A stretch of 25,445 nt of DNA, taken from NCBI GenBank assembly GCA_020628175.1, contig JAHDFK010000019.1, positions 1 through 25,445 of the forward strand, read 5' to 3'. A program made the translations under genes and the position numbers. The notes beneath the pieces were generated by a model that did no database searches, was not told where the DNA came from, and worked only from the letters and a program-made list of their open reading frames with translations. Below are positions 7,615 to 14,912 of this stretch, piece after piece. The stretch's first letter is position 1. Each line of letters begins with the position of its first letter. This DNA is from Wenyingzhuangia sp. Lineage in GTDB: Bacteria; Bacteroidota; Bacteroidia; Flavobacteriales; Flavobacteriaceae.

Positions 7615-9006
7615 TTAATTGACAACATTTATTTGCGGCGTAATATGGTTTACAATTGTTATTTGCTTTTTTAAAGACACATCTAACTCTTTTTCAGTTA
7701 CATTACCATTTCTATCGCTTGTTTTTATTTTTATTTTTTCACTATTCCCTAGTACTGGTATTCTGGTATAATAGATTTGATTAGGCAATGTTTGCCAGTT
7801 TCGCGTATCTGTTTTCTCTGTAAACGCATTAAACAACCCTAATAGGGCGCCTAAATTTTCGTTTTGATTTGATAAACTTGCTTCTGCTATTTTTTTGGTT
7901 GCCAAACGTGCTACAGTTTTTCCTATTTCTCTTAACGTTCTATCTTTTAGTGTTTGCTTGGCTATTGTGTTGTAATCTTCTATCAATTCAAAATTGTACT
8001 GTTTGTTTTGTAACTCTATCCATGCATTTTTATAATACGAAAATCTACTTTCGTATTTCGGAAAAGCTACATTAATTACTTCTAAATCCGAAAAATTAGT
8101 CCCTCTTCTTTTCGTAGGTATCGGTAAGGAAAATCCCAACTCTTCATTCGTATAATACACAACTCCATGTCTATCTCCTGGCATGGCTGTAAACGTAAAA
8201 TAGGTTTGAGATTTATAAGGCACCAAACCGTTTTCCCAAAAAACAACTACATTTTTATTTTTCACAAAACGATCGTCGTAACGAATACCAAATTGTTGGC
8301 TGTAGGTTTTCTCTAAATCATAAAACCCTAACAGATGGGCCATATTTACAACATCTTGCTGTAATTGTTTGGGTATTGTAACTCCAAAATAACTTCCTCT
8401 GTTTTTCTGATACAACTCTACTGCATTTCTATAAGCTATAAATGCATTGTTTATATCGCCTAACAACTCATATAGCAAACCCTGTAGGTTTAAGGCAAAA
8501 GCATCACTACTGTATCTGTTTTTTTTACCTGCAGCATATTTGTCGTTTATTTTCTGCAAGTCCAAATTAATACGCTTGGCTTCTACCAAAGCTTCATCGT
8601 ACTCGCTTAAAAAAATATAATTTAATGCCTTGTAGTAATGAATCGATACTTTTTCGAAATCTTCGCTTTTGTAATTTTCTTTTTCAGGATTTAACAAAAC
8701 TCCAAGGGCTTGTCTTGCTATATTTTTTTTCTGATACCCAATCAAAGCATCTGCCTTGTTAAAAAACGAATTACTTGTAACATAATCTTTTTGCAAATGC
8801 GCTAATTTTCCTTTTTCTAAAAAGTACAATAGCTTATTGTTTTTTTTCTGTAAATATTTGTTACGCTCTATTTGTTTTGAGGCTCCATCAAAATTGTTGT
8901 GTTGTAATTGTTGCTGGTACTTTACACTTAAATCGTGATAAGTAGCACAACTCACCAACAAAAATGGTACTAGAAGTATTATATATTTTAGCTTTTCTTT
9001 TTTCAT
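7615..9006 (-). CDS. COG3014-family outer-membrane lipoprotein
   Basis: This is a 463-residue lipoprotein. A short basic start, a hydrophobic core and LLVSC give a lipobox with Cys20 as the lipidated residue. Residues about 30-230 are helical and TPR-like: EKGKLAHLQKDY, SIHYYKALNYIFLSEYDEALVEAKR, ALNLQGLLYELLGD. A beta-rich half follows. This matches the COG3014 family, of unknown molecular function, which is often encoded beside an LpoB-like lipoprotein, as here. A role in outer-membrane-side control of peptidoglycan synthesis is inferred from that pairing only. Just upstream (9022-9056) is a strong hairpin, so expression may be uncoupled from lpoB or attenuated. Confidence 0.82.
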   Translation of the reverse strand: MKKEKLKYIILLVPFLLVSCATYHDLSVKYQQQLQHNNFDGASKQIERNKYLQKKNNKLLYFLEKGKLAHLQKDYVTSNSFFNKADALIGYQKKNIARQALGVLLNPEKENYKSEDFEKVSIHYYKALNYIFLSEYDEALVEAKRINLDLQKINDKYAAGKKNRYSSDAFALNLQGLLYELLGDINNAFIAYRNAVELYQKNRGSYFGVTIPKQLQQDVVNMAHLLGFYDLEKTYSQQFGIRYDDRFVKNKNVVVFWENGLVPYKSQTYFTFTAMPGDRHGVVYYTNEELGFSLPIPTKRRGTNFSDLEVINVAFPKYESRFSYYKNAWIELQNKQYNFELIEDYNTIAKQTLKDRTLREIGKTVARLATKKIAEASLSNQNENLGALLGLFNAFTEKTDTRNWQTLPNQIYYTRIPVLGNSEKIKIKTSDRNGNVTEKELDVSLKKQITIVNHITPQINVVN

Positions 9007-9021
9007 ACATCTACTAAAAAT

Positions 9022-9056
9022 AAAACTGTTTAAAAATACAATTTCTAAACAGTTTT
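9022..9056 (-). terminator. Hairpin between lpoB-like and COG3014 genes: terminator or attenuator
   Basis: AAAACTGTTTA (9022-9032) and TAAACAGTTTT (9046-9056) form an 11-bp perfect stem with a 13-nt loop. In the minus direction it is followed by TTTTATTTTTAG, a U-rich tract. It starts 21 nt after the lpoB-like stop and ends 15 nt before the COG3014 start codon, so it could end the upstream transcript or modulate readthrough. Confidence 0.75.
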
Positions 9057-9077
9057 ACTTTCCATTGTTTTTAACAA

Positions 9078-9665
9078 CTAGTTTTTTACAAACTTTTTTA
9101 TTTTCTTTTCTCCAAACCAAACTTTCTCGTTGGTTTCTATATTGGTAAGCTCTAAATCTACCTGATAGTACACTACTTTTTTACGTTTTACCGCATCTAC
9201 TACAGAGTTTATAGAACCTTGTAACATATAATCTGCTCCTGTTTCTAAACCAAACTTTTTAATGGTAGAGTTTGCAGCATTTGTTTGTTGATCTGCCCTT
9301 TCTGCTCTTAACTCATTTCGCATTTCACCTCCTTGCACCACTCGTGCTCTTTGAGACTTTACCAATGCTTTTTCCATTTCTTTTGTAAACAGCTCTGCAT
9401 CTATATGCTCATGCGATTTGTTTCGAACCAAACCTACTATTACTACAGGCTTTTTCTTTTTGTCAATCATATGTGTTGTAAGCCAATCTCCAAGGAGCAC
9501 TTGAGAACTTAGGGCTTCTGCAGATAATCTCGCATCTGTATCATTCCACCTACCACTTAAATCTATTTGCTCTGTGGTATCAACTCTTACTACTTTTCTA
9601 GCACAAGACGTTGTTGTTAACAATCCAACTGCTGCGATCGCCAATACTAAAATTCTTTTTTTCAT
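9078..9665 (-). CDS. LpoB-like penicillin-binding protein activator (lipoprotein)
   Basis: This is a 195-residue lipoprotein of the LpoB family, which in E. coli activates the bifunctional penicillin-binding protein PBP1b from the outer membrane. The signal peptide ends LLTTTSC, with Cys21 lipidated; the Thr at -3 is looser than the E. coli lipobox but usual in this phylum. Family features in order are: DLSGRWNDTD near residues 35-44, the strand PVVIVGLVRNKSHEHID, the helix ELFTKEMEKALVKS, the segment RARVVQG, and GADYMLQGSINSV with the strands YYQVDLELTN and KVWFGEKKI. The family is often used as a placeholder for similar alpha/beta lipoproteins, so the PBP partner is inferred. It lies 11 nt after the small exported protein gene and is followed by a hairpin. 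Confidence 0.88.
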   Translation of the reverse strand: MKKRILVLAIAAVGLLTTTSCARKVVRVDTTEQIDLSGRWNDTDARLSAEALSSQVLLGDWLTTHMIDKKKKPVVIVGLVRNKSHEHIDAELFTKEMEKALVKSQRARVVQGGEMRNELRAERADQQTNAANSTIKKFGLETGADYMLQGSINSVVDAVKRKKVVYYQVDLELTNIETNEKVWFGEKKIKKFVKN

Positions 9666-9676
9666 CTTTTTATTTT

Positions 9677-10084
9677 TTATCTAATATAATAAGAACATCC
9701 TAAAGACGATCCTCTAAATCTTCTGTTGTTAAAAAGTCCATAATTTAAAGCACCAAAACCTAAACCTCCATACACTCCTAAATTAGAGTACGAATGTCTG
9801 TAATACCTTGTGTTTTTAGCTCTAGCCAAACGTTCTTCGTGTCTCCACAAACGTCTGTTAGCCCTATGGTTTTTACGTATATTTTTTCGAATTCTCTTTT
9901 CTTCTATAGGATCTATGGCTACATAGGTTTGTTGTGCTGTAGTACCTTGTTGTTTAAGGTATGTAGTATTACTCTTTACATACTTTTGATAACTTGCCTC
10001 GTGATTTGGATTCTGATCTGGATTCGCTTGTCCAAACATTGTGATAGAAACAAATAAAAACGATAAAAAACTGAATAGCTTCAT
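9677..10084 (-). CDS. Small basic exported protein of unknown function
   Basis: I do not recognise a family. The ORF is open from 10114, but the start at 10084 is chosen because it gives an ordinary signal peptide, MKLFSFLSFLFVSITMFGQ, with cleavage probably after Gln19; the extra ten residues upstream would spoil it. The mature part (about 116 residues) has a polar N-terminus, then a strongly basic segment IRKNIRKNHRANRRLWRHEERLARAKN (residues about 64-90), then a Gly/Tyr/Asn-rich end with GVYGGLGFGALNYG. It resembles small periplasmic or surface proteins that bind an acidic polymer, but this is only a description. It sits 11 nt before the lpoB-like gene and is probably in the same transcript. 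Confidence 0.7.
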   Translation of the reverse strand: MKLFSFLSFLFVSITMFGQANPDQNPNHEASYQKYVKSNTTYLKQQGTTAQQTYVAIDPIEEKRIRKNIRKNHRANRRLWRHEERLARAKNTRYYRHSYSNLGVYGGLGFGALNYGLFNNRRFRGSSLGCSYYIR

Positions 10085-10138
10085 AATTGTAGTTTTAAAG
10101 GTTATACCTAACATACATCAAACACTATGCCTAAATTT

Positions 10139-10882
10139 TTAAGCATTCCAAATTTCCCAAGCTTTTTCGGCTTGTAGTTGTAACATTTCCAATCCGTTTT
10201 TAGTAGCCGCTCCCTGCTCTTTTGCCAATCGTAAAAAAGTGGTTTCTGCCGGATTGTAGATTAAATCATAAAACAAATGATTTTTAGTTGCAAACTCATA
10301 CGGAATTGCTGGCTTTAAATCAATATTAGGAGAGGTTCCTAAAGGAGAACAGTTTACTATTACAGTATACTCCCCTAAAATATCTTCTGTAATTTGTTCG
10401 TAACCAAAACTTGTGGCTGTTGCTGCTCTTGATACAAATTTATATGCAATGCCTAATTTCTTAAAAGCAAACGCTACCGCTTTTGAAGCCCCTCCTGTAC
10501 CTAAAATTAATGCTTTTTTATGGTGTGGCTTTAAAAAAGGTTCTATTGATTTTTGAAAACCATATACATCGGTATTGTAGCCTACAATCTCTCCATTTTC
10601 TTTTAATTTAATGGTATTTACAGCTCCTATTTCTTGCGCATCTTCATCTAACGATGTTAAAAACTGTTGTACTTCTTGTTTGTACGGTATGGTTACATTT
10701 ACCCCTTTCAAACCGTTTTCTTTTGCGGTAAGCACCTCTTTTAAAGCTGCTATTTCTTGCAAATCAAAATTTACGTATTGATGATCATCTAATCCTAAAT
10801 TTTGAAATTTCTCTGTAAAATGTCCTCTCGAAAACGAGTATGAAATATTTCTACCTACCAATCCAAATGTTACTTTCTTCAT
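10139..10882 (-). CDS. aroE: Shikimate dehydrogenase
   Basis: AroE reduces 3-dehydroshikimate to shikimate with NADPH in the aromatic amino-acid pathway. The 247 residues are slightly short but complete. The substrate loop is SYSFSRGHF (residues 14-22, the SxSxS pattern). NVTIPYK places the catalytic Lys at 68, GAVNTI is at 86-91, and Asp105 in NTDVYGF is the partner acid. LGTGGASKAV (128-137) is the nucleotide-binding loop, followed by FVSR instead of the longer NRT motif. The C-terminal GLEMLQLQAEKAW carries the late substrate Gln. The start codon overlaps the stop of the preceding DUF368 gene by 4 nt (ATGA), so the two are translationally coupled. Confidence 0.96.
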   Translation of the reverse strand: MKKVTFGLVGRNISYSFSRGHFTEKFQNLGLDDHQYVNFDLQEIAALKEVLTAKENGLKGVNVTIPYKQEVQQFLTSLDEDAQEIGAVNTIKLKENGEIVGYNTDVYGFQKSIEPFLKPHHKKALILGTGGASKAVAFAFKKLGIAYKFVSRAATATSFGYEQITEDILGEYTVIVNCSPLGTSPNIDLKPAIPYEFATKNHLFYDLIYNPAETTFLRLAKEQGAATKNGLEMLQLQAEKAWEIWNA

Positions 10883-11892
10883 TCTTTTATTTCTTTATTC
10901 GAAAAATAATCTACTCCTAAAACAATACCAATCCCTAGCAATACAAAAGCTATGGCTCCAATATTTTGACTCGATGTTATATCGGGACTATATTTTTCAA
11001 ATCCTATAACTACCTTATGTTGATACTTATCTAAAACAGGAATTCCATCTTTTAACAAGTATATTTTATGTTTCCATGGCCAAACAGTTCCTAAAGAACC
11101 AATAATAAAACCTATAATGGATGCATTTACTATTTTACTCCATTTTTTTAACACAAAACTTAACAATTGCGATAAAAAAATAAGCCCTAATACAGAGCCT
11201 AATGTAAAAACCAATAAAATAAGTAAATAATGTTGTGTGTTAGCGTCTTTTAGAACTTCAAAATTTCCTACGGCTAGGCTTGTAATTACATGTCCAAAAA
11301 CGTTCACAGTGTCTACCAATAGAAATACATAATTCCCCATTAGCATTAAAATATAAGAACCCGATAAACCTGGAATTGTCATACCCGAGACTCCTATAAT
11401 TCCGCAAAAAAAAACAAACCATAAATTATGATTTTCCATACTCGGATCAATAAAGTTAAGTGCAAAACCTAGTAAAACACCCAAACACAAAGATACATAG
11501 CTTTTGAATTTCCAGCCTTCGTATCGTTTTATTAAGTAGATACCTGAGCCTACAATCATTCCAAAAAACAAAGCCCAAACCTGAAGTTCAAAATGAATTA
11601 AAAAATAATCTAACAACTTAGACACGGTAAAGTAACTAAACACCATACCTGCCACTACATATACTAAAAAGCTACCGTTTATGTAACTAAAAAAGCTTTT
11701 GAATCCTCTTTGAAAGAGTAAACCAAAAGCTTTGCGGTTAATTTTCTGAAAAGAATAGATTAGTTCTTCATAAAAGTCTAACACATAAGCTACCGCTCCA
11801 CCAGAAACTCCGGGTACTTTGTTGGCAACTCCCATAGAAATTCCCTTTACAAAAAGTAGTATTTTATACGTTAAACTTTTTTCAGACACCAT
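10879..11892 (-). CDS. DUF368 membrane protein, second copy (polyprenyl-phosphate translocase family)
   Basis: This is a polytopic inner-membrane protein of 337 residues. The DUF368 hallmark KVPGVSGGAVAY (about 25-36) is followed by YEELI, and the second half carries GMTIPGLSGSYIL: two re-entrant PGxSG motifs in an inverted-repeat arrangement. Published work on DUF368 (PopT) and DedA proteins links the family to returning undecaprenyl phosphate across the membrane for wall synthesis; assigning that here is by family. The usual Asp before the first motif (ADVVPG in the neighbouring copy) is Asn24-Lys25 here. It also has a longer loop after the third-last helix. It starts 4 nt after copy one and overlaps aroE by 4 nt. 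Confidence 0.9.
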   Translation of the reverse strand: MVSEKSLTYKILLFVKGISMGVANKVPGVSGGAVAYVLDFYEELIYSFQKINRKAFGLLFQRGFKSFFSYINGSFLVYVVAGMVFSYFTVSKLLDYFLIHFELQVWALFFGMIVGSGIYLIKRYEGWKFKSYVSLCLGVLLGFALNFIDPSMENHNLWFVFFCGIIGVSGMTIPGLSGSYILMLMGNYVFLLVDTVNVFGHVITSLAVGNFEVLKDANTQHYLLILLVFTLGSVLGLIFLSQLLSFVLKKWSKIVNASIIGFIIGSLGTVWPWKHKIYLLKDGIPVLDKYQHKVVIGFEKYSPDITSSQNIGAIAFVLLGIGIVLGVDYFSNKEIKE

Positions 11893-11896
11893 GCAT

Positions 11897-12820
11897 TTAA
11901 GATTTATGACTTGCTATTTTCTCTAATCCTAAAATTAATGCAAATCCCACAACTGCCAAAACTAACGCTATGGTTAACTGCGCATCTCCGTTGTATTGAG
12001 ATGGCAAAATACTATCTTGTAACACAGGTACTGTTACCCCTTTAGAGTTTATTCTAGTTGTAAGTGTTTCTTTCCAAGGCCATATTTTGTTTAACGACCC
12101 TATAATAAAACCTGTTAAACCTGCTAACGTTGTATTTTTATAGTTTGAAAACAACCATTTCAGTACTCTCGAAAATGTAAGTAAGCCAACAATTACTCCT
12201 GCTCCAACAATTAAAACCGTTTTTATATCGCGGGCATGTACTGCATTTAAAATGGTTTCATAAGCTCCTAACAACACTAAAATAAAAGCTCCTGAAATAC
12301 CTGGTAAAATCATAGCGCAAATAGCCAAAGCTCCCGATAAAAATAAAAATATTGGCGAAGCTTCATCGCTTACCATAGGCTTTGCTATGGTTATATAATA
12401 AGCAACAGCACACGCAATCACCAAAGCTATTATTTCTTGCAATCGCCATTTTGTTATTTGCTTACCAACATACCAAATACTTGCTAGTACCAAACCAAAA
12501 AAGAACGACCAAACTAAAATAGGTTTTGTGGCTAATAAATATGAAATTCCTTTGGCTAAAGAAACAACACTAATTACAATACCTACAAATAACGAAAGTA
12601 AAAAGTTACCATTTAGCTGTGTCCAAGCGGCTTTTACACCTTGTTCTTTTAATGTTTTTACAACCGCTAAATTTATATTGCTAATACTAGAAAGTAGCTC
12701 TTCGTATATTCCAGAAATAAAGGCTATTGTACCTCCAGAAACTCCTGGTACAACATCAGCTGCCCCCATTGCCATTCCCTTTAAAGCAATAACAACGTAA
12801 TCTTTCATCGATCTTTTCAT
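11897..12820 (-). CDS. DUF368 membrane protein, first copy (polyprenyl-phosphate translocase family)
   Basis: This is a 307-residue polytopic membrane protein with the canonical family motifs: GAADVVPGVSGGTIAF (residues 19-34, Asp22 retained), GIYEELL, and in the second half AMILPGISGAFILVLLGAYE. About eight hydrophobic segments are visible. Family work (DUF368/PopT) points to undecaprenyl-phosphate translocation; the substrate here is inferred. It is the first gene of a tight run: the second DUF368 gene follows after 4 nt and overlaps aroE. A well-formed promoter lies directly upstream (12839-12869). The conserved motif acids make this the copy more likely to have ancestral activity. Confidence 0.92.
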   Translation of the reverse strand: MKRSMKDYVVIALKGMAMGAADVVPGVSGGTIAFISGIYEELLSSISNINLAVVKTLKEQGVKAAWTQLNGNFLLSLFVGIVISVVSLAKGISYLLATKPILVWSFFFGLVLASIWYVGKQITKWRLQEIIALVIACAVAYYITIAKPMVSDEASPIFLFLSGALAICAMILPGISGAFILVLLGAYETILNAVHARDIKTVLIVGAGVIVGLLTFSRVLKWLFSNYKNTTLAGLTGFIIGSLNKIWPWKETLTTRINSKGVTVPVLQDSILPSQYNGDAQLTIALVLAVVGFALILGLEKIASHKS

Positions 12821-12838
12821 ACATGTAAATATTTATGG

Positions 12839-12869
12839 CAAAAGTAAAGTTAAATACTAGTTCTCCAAA
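12839..12869 (-). promoter_or_regulatory. Bacteroidota-type promoter for the DUF368-DUF368-aroE genes
   Basis: On the minus strand TTTG (complement of 12866-12869), 19 nt, then TACTTTTG (complement of 12839-12846) match the phylum's -33 TTTG / -7 TAnnTTTG consensus exactly. The start codon follows about 18 nt after the -7 box. The -33 element lies inside the last codons of the upstream TPR gene. Confidence 0.8.
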
Positions 12870-14323
12870 GTGTTTAAAATCATTCTTTGTACTTCAGTAT
12901 CTTTAAAAACCGTTGGATACAAATCTTGCATAATTAAATAATAATCGTAATCTAAGGTTAACGCTGTTTTTATGTGTAAATACGCTTCTTGTTCTTTACC
13001 TATAATATGCAACAAACAACCGAGTCTATATTCTATTTCTGCAAAATTTTGATGTTGTTTTTTTGCCTTTATCGCATTTTCTAAAGCTATGCCATATTCT
13101 TTAACAAACACCCAAATATCTATTAAAGTTACCCAAACATCTACACCCGAAGCACCTAACTCTATACATCGTTCTAAGGCATCGGCTGCTTCTTCGTAAA
13201 AAGCCAATCGTAAGTTTACCTCAGCAAAACATTTTAAATAATCTACATTCGTTTCGTCTAGAGCAAGTGCTTTTTTTAAATAATGTATGGCTTTGTCATA
13301 ACTTTTCTGATCGCTACTAACCATTGCTAATAAAAACCAACACTTATCTAACAACGGATCTTCGTGCAACGCTTTTTTATAATACGTTATGGTTTTTTGT
13401 AAATCGTCTTTTTTCTTGTAACACTCTCCTATTCTTAAATAAGCAAACGCTGTAGGATCGTCTAACTTCAAGGTAATTTCGTAGTTTTCTATTGCCTCAT
13501 CGTAACGTTCTAATTTTTCTAAGGTTTTTGCTTTTTCAATATACCCACCTATAAAATCCTCGTCAATTACAACCGCGTAGTCAAAAGATTTTAACGCATT
13601 TTCATACTCTTTTAACACAAAATGTTGGCGTCCTATTTGATGCCATGCCACCTCGCTGTAAGGATTTTTATTGATGTAGTTTTCTAAAAAAACAATCGCT
13701 TCTTTGTGCGAAGCTTCCATTTCAAAACAATAAATAACATTGTACAACGCCTGATAATCTTCCGCATCGTGTTCTAAGCACACTCCAAAAGAGGTTCTTG
13801 CTTTTTCGTAAGCATCTAAATACAAATATTCCATTCCTAATAGCGAGGCTACATCTGCAGGATCATCCGTGTATTTTTCTGCTATTTTCAAGTAAGCAAT
13901 TGCTTGTTCATGATCGTCTTGTTTCGATAATAAATTCGCTATTTGTATGTACACCTCTTCGTTAGAAGGATAAATTGCTTTTAATTTTTCTAAGGCAATG
14001 CGAGCTTCTTTGTACTTGGCTTCAAAAATTAGAATTTCAGCTTCTATCAGCTTAATATCCGAAGAATCTGGATGCTGTTCTAAACCTAAAAAAACTGCTT
14101 TCTTCGCCATCGATGTGTTTCCGTTATCTAAGTAGTAATGAATAATTTCTTCAAACTCTGTGGTATCAAAAAAATACACATGGTTTGTTTTTAACATTTC
14201 TTCAAACTTAAATAATGGTTGCATAAGCGTTTTGTATGGGGTATAATCTTTAAATAAAAATAGCCATTCTAAAGGTTTCGTTAGCCAGCGATGTCTAAAT
14301 GTTTTTAACAAATTAATCAACAA
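12857..14323 (-). CDS. Tetratricopeptide-repeat protein
   Basis: This is a soluble protein of up to 488 residues made of about a dozen TPR helical hairpins, a scaffold for protein-protein contacts. Repeats with the usual small and aromatic positions are clear, such as AIAYLKIAEKYTDDPADVASLLGMEYLYLD, AVVIDEDFIGGYIEKAKTLEKLERYDEAIENYE and ALHEDPLLDKCWFLLAMVSSDQKSYDKAIHYLKKAL. There is no signal peptide. The start is doubtful. The recognisable family region begins at FKFEEMLKTNHVYFFD, and the Met just before it (codon 34, 14222-14224) is a good alternative. The first 33 residues would reach to within 37 nt of the divergent pyrR start. It lies 36 nt upstream of the DUF368 genes, which also have their own promoter. 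Partners are unknown. Confidence 0.87.
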   Translation of the reverse strand: MLINLLKTFRHRWLTKPLEWLFLFKDYTPYKTLMQPLFKFEEMLKTNHVYFFDTTEFEEIIHYYLDNGNTSMAKKAVFLGLEQHPDSSDIKLIEAEILIFEAKYKEARIALEKLKAIYPSNEEVYIQIANLLSKQDDHEQAIAYLKIAEKYTDDPADVASLLGMEYLYLDAYEKARTSFGVCLEHDAEDYQALYNVIYCFEMEASHKEAIVFLENYINKNPYSEVAWHQIGRQHFVLKEYENALKSFDYAVVIDEDFIGGYIEKAKTLEKLERYDEAIENYEITLKLDDPTAFAYLRIGECYKKKDDLQKTITYYKKALHEDPLLDKCWFLLAMVSSDQKSYDKAIHYLKKALALDETNVDYLKCFAEVNLRLAFYEEAADALERCIELGASGVDVWVTLIDIWVFVKEYGIALENAIKAKKQHQNFAEIEYRLGCLLHIIGKEQEAYLHIKTALTLDYDYYLIMQDLYPTVFKDTEVQRMILNTLEN

Positions 14324-14329
14324 AAAAAC

Positions 14330-14337
14330 TATATTTG
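14330..14337 (+). promoter_or_regulatory. Likely -7 element of the pyrR-pyrB-rnz run
   Basis: TATATTTG matches TAnnTTTG exactly and ends 23 nt before the pyrR start codon. There is no clean TTTG 19 nt upstream; the position reads AACA after a T run, so the -33 box is weak or absent. If used, the 5' leader would be under 20 nt. Confidence 0.55.
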
Positions 14338-14360
14338 TAGTACTAATTTACTTAGACCTT

Positions 14361-14909
14361 ATGAGTGATAAAATACTGCTAAACTCAAAAAAAATCCAAA
14401 TCATTTTACAGCGTTTGGCTTGTCAGTTAATCGAAAAACACGGTGATTTTTCTAACACTGTTTTAATTGGCTTACAACCTAGAGGAACTTATTTTGCCGA
14501 TAGAATTGCAGCCATTCTAAAAAAAGATTATCAGATTAAAGATCTAAAAGTTGGTAAACTAGACATTACTTTTTTTAGAGATGATTTTAGACGCAGAGAC
14601 GCTCCTTTAAACGCTAATTCTACCGAAATAAACTTCTTGGTAGAAGAACAAAAAGTGGTGTTTATAGATGATGTTTTATTTTCAGGAAGAAGTATTAGCG
14701 CCGCACTCACAGCAATTCAATCGTACGGACGTCCAAAAGATGTAGAACTTTTGGTATTGATAGACAGACGCTTTAGCAGACATGTACCTATACAACCCGA
14801 TTACAAAGGAACTGCCGTTGATGTAATTAACGAAGAACGCGTTTTGGTAAGTTGGAGTGAAAACAGCAACAAAGATGCCGTGTATATAATTAATAAGAAA
14901 GACCAGTAG
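14361..14909 (+). CDS. pyrR: PyrR: bifunctional pyrimidine regulator / uracil phosphoribosyltransferase
   Basis: The 182 residues fit the PyrR family. The PRPP-binding loop VVFIDDVLFSGRS (99-111, Asp103-Asp104) is canonical. GLQPRGTYFADRI (37-49) and the FRDDFRRR segment (72-79) match the substrate and RNA-contact regions of Bacillus PyrR. In Firmicutes PyrR binds leader RNA and attenuates the pyr operon; it also makes UMP from uracil and PRPP. Here the leader before pyrR is too short for an antiterminator/terminator pair, so the enzymatic role or action elsewhere is likelier. The pyrB gene follows after 3 nt, which confirms the pyrimidine context. Confidence 0.95.
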   Translation: MSDKILLNSKKIQIILQRLACQLIEKHGDFSNTVLIGLQPRGTYFADRIAAILKKDYQIKDLKVGKLDITFFRDDFRRRDAPLNANSTEINFLVEEQKVVFIDDVLFSGRSISAALTAIQSYGRPKDVELLVLIDRRFSRHVPIQPDYKGTAVDVINEERVLVSWSENSNKDAVYIINKKDQ

Positions 14910-14912
14910 AAG

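Noticed and set aside
10085..10114. Upstream start for the small exported protein
   Set aside because: The extra ten residues put polar sequence before the signal peptide; starting at 10084 gives a standard one.
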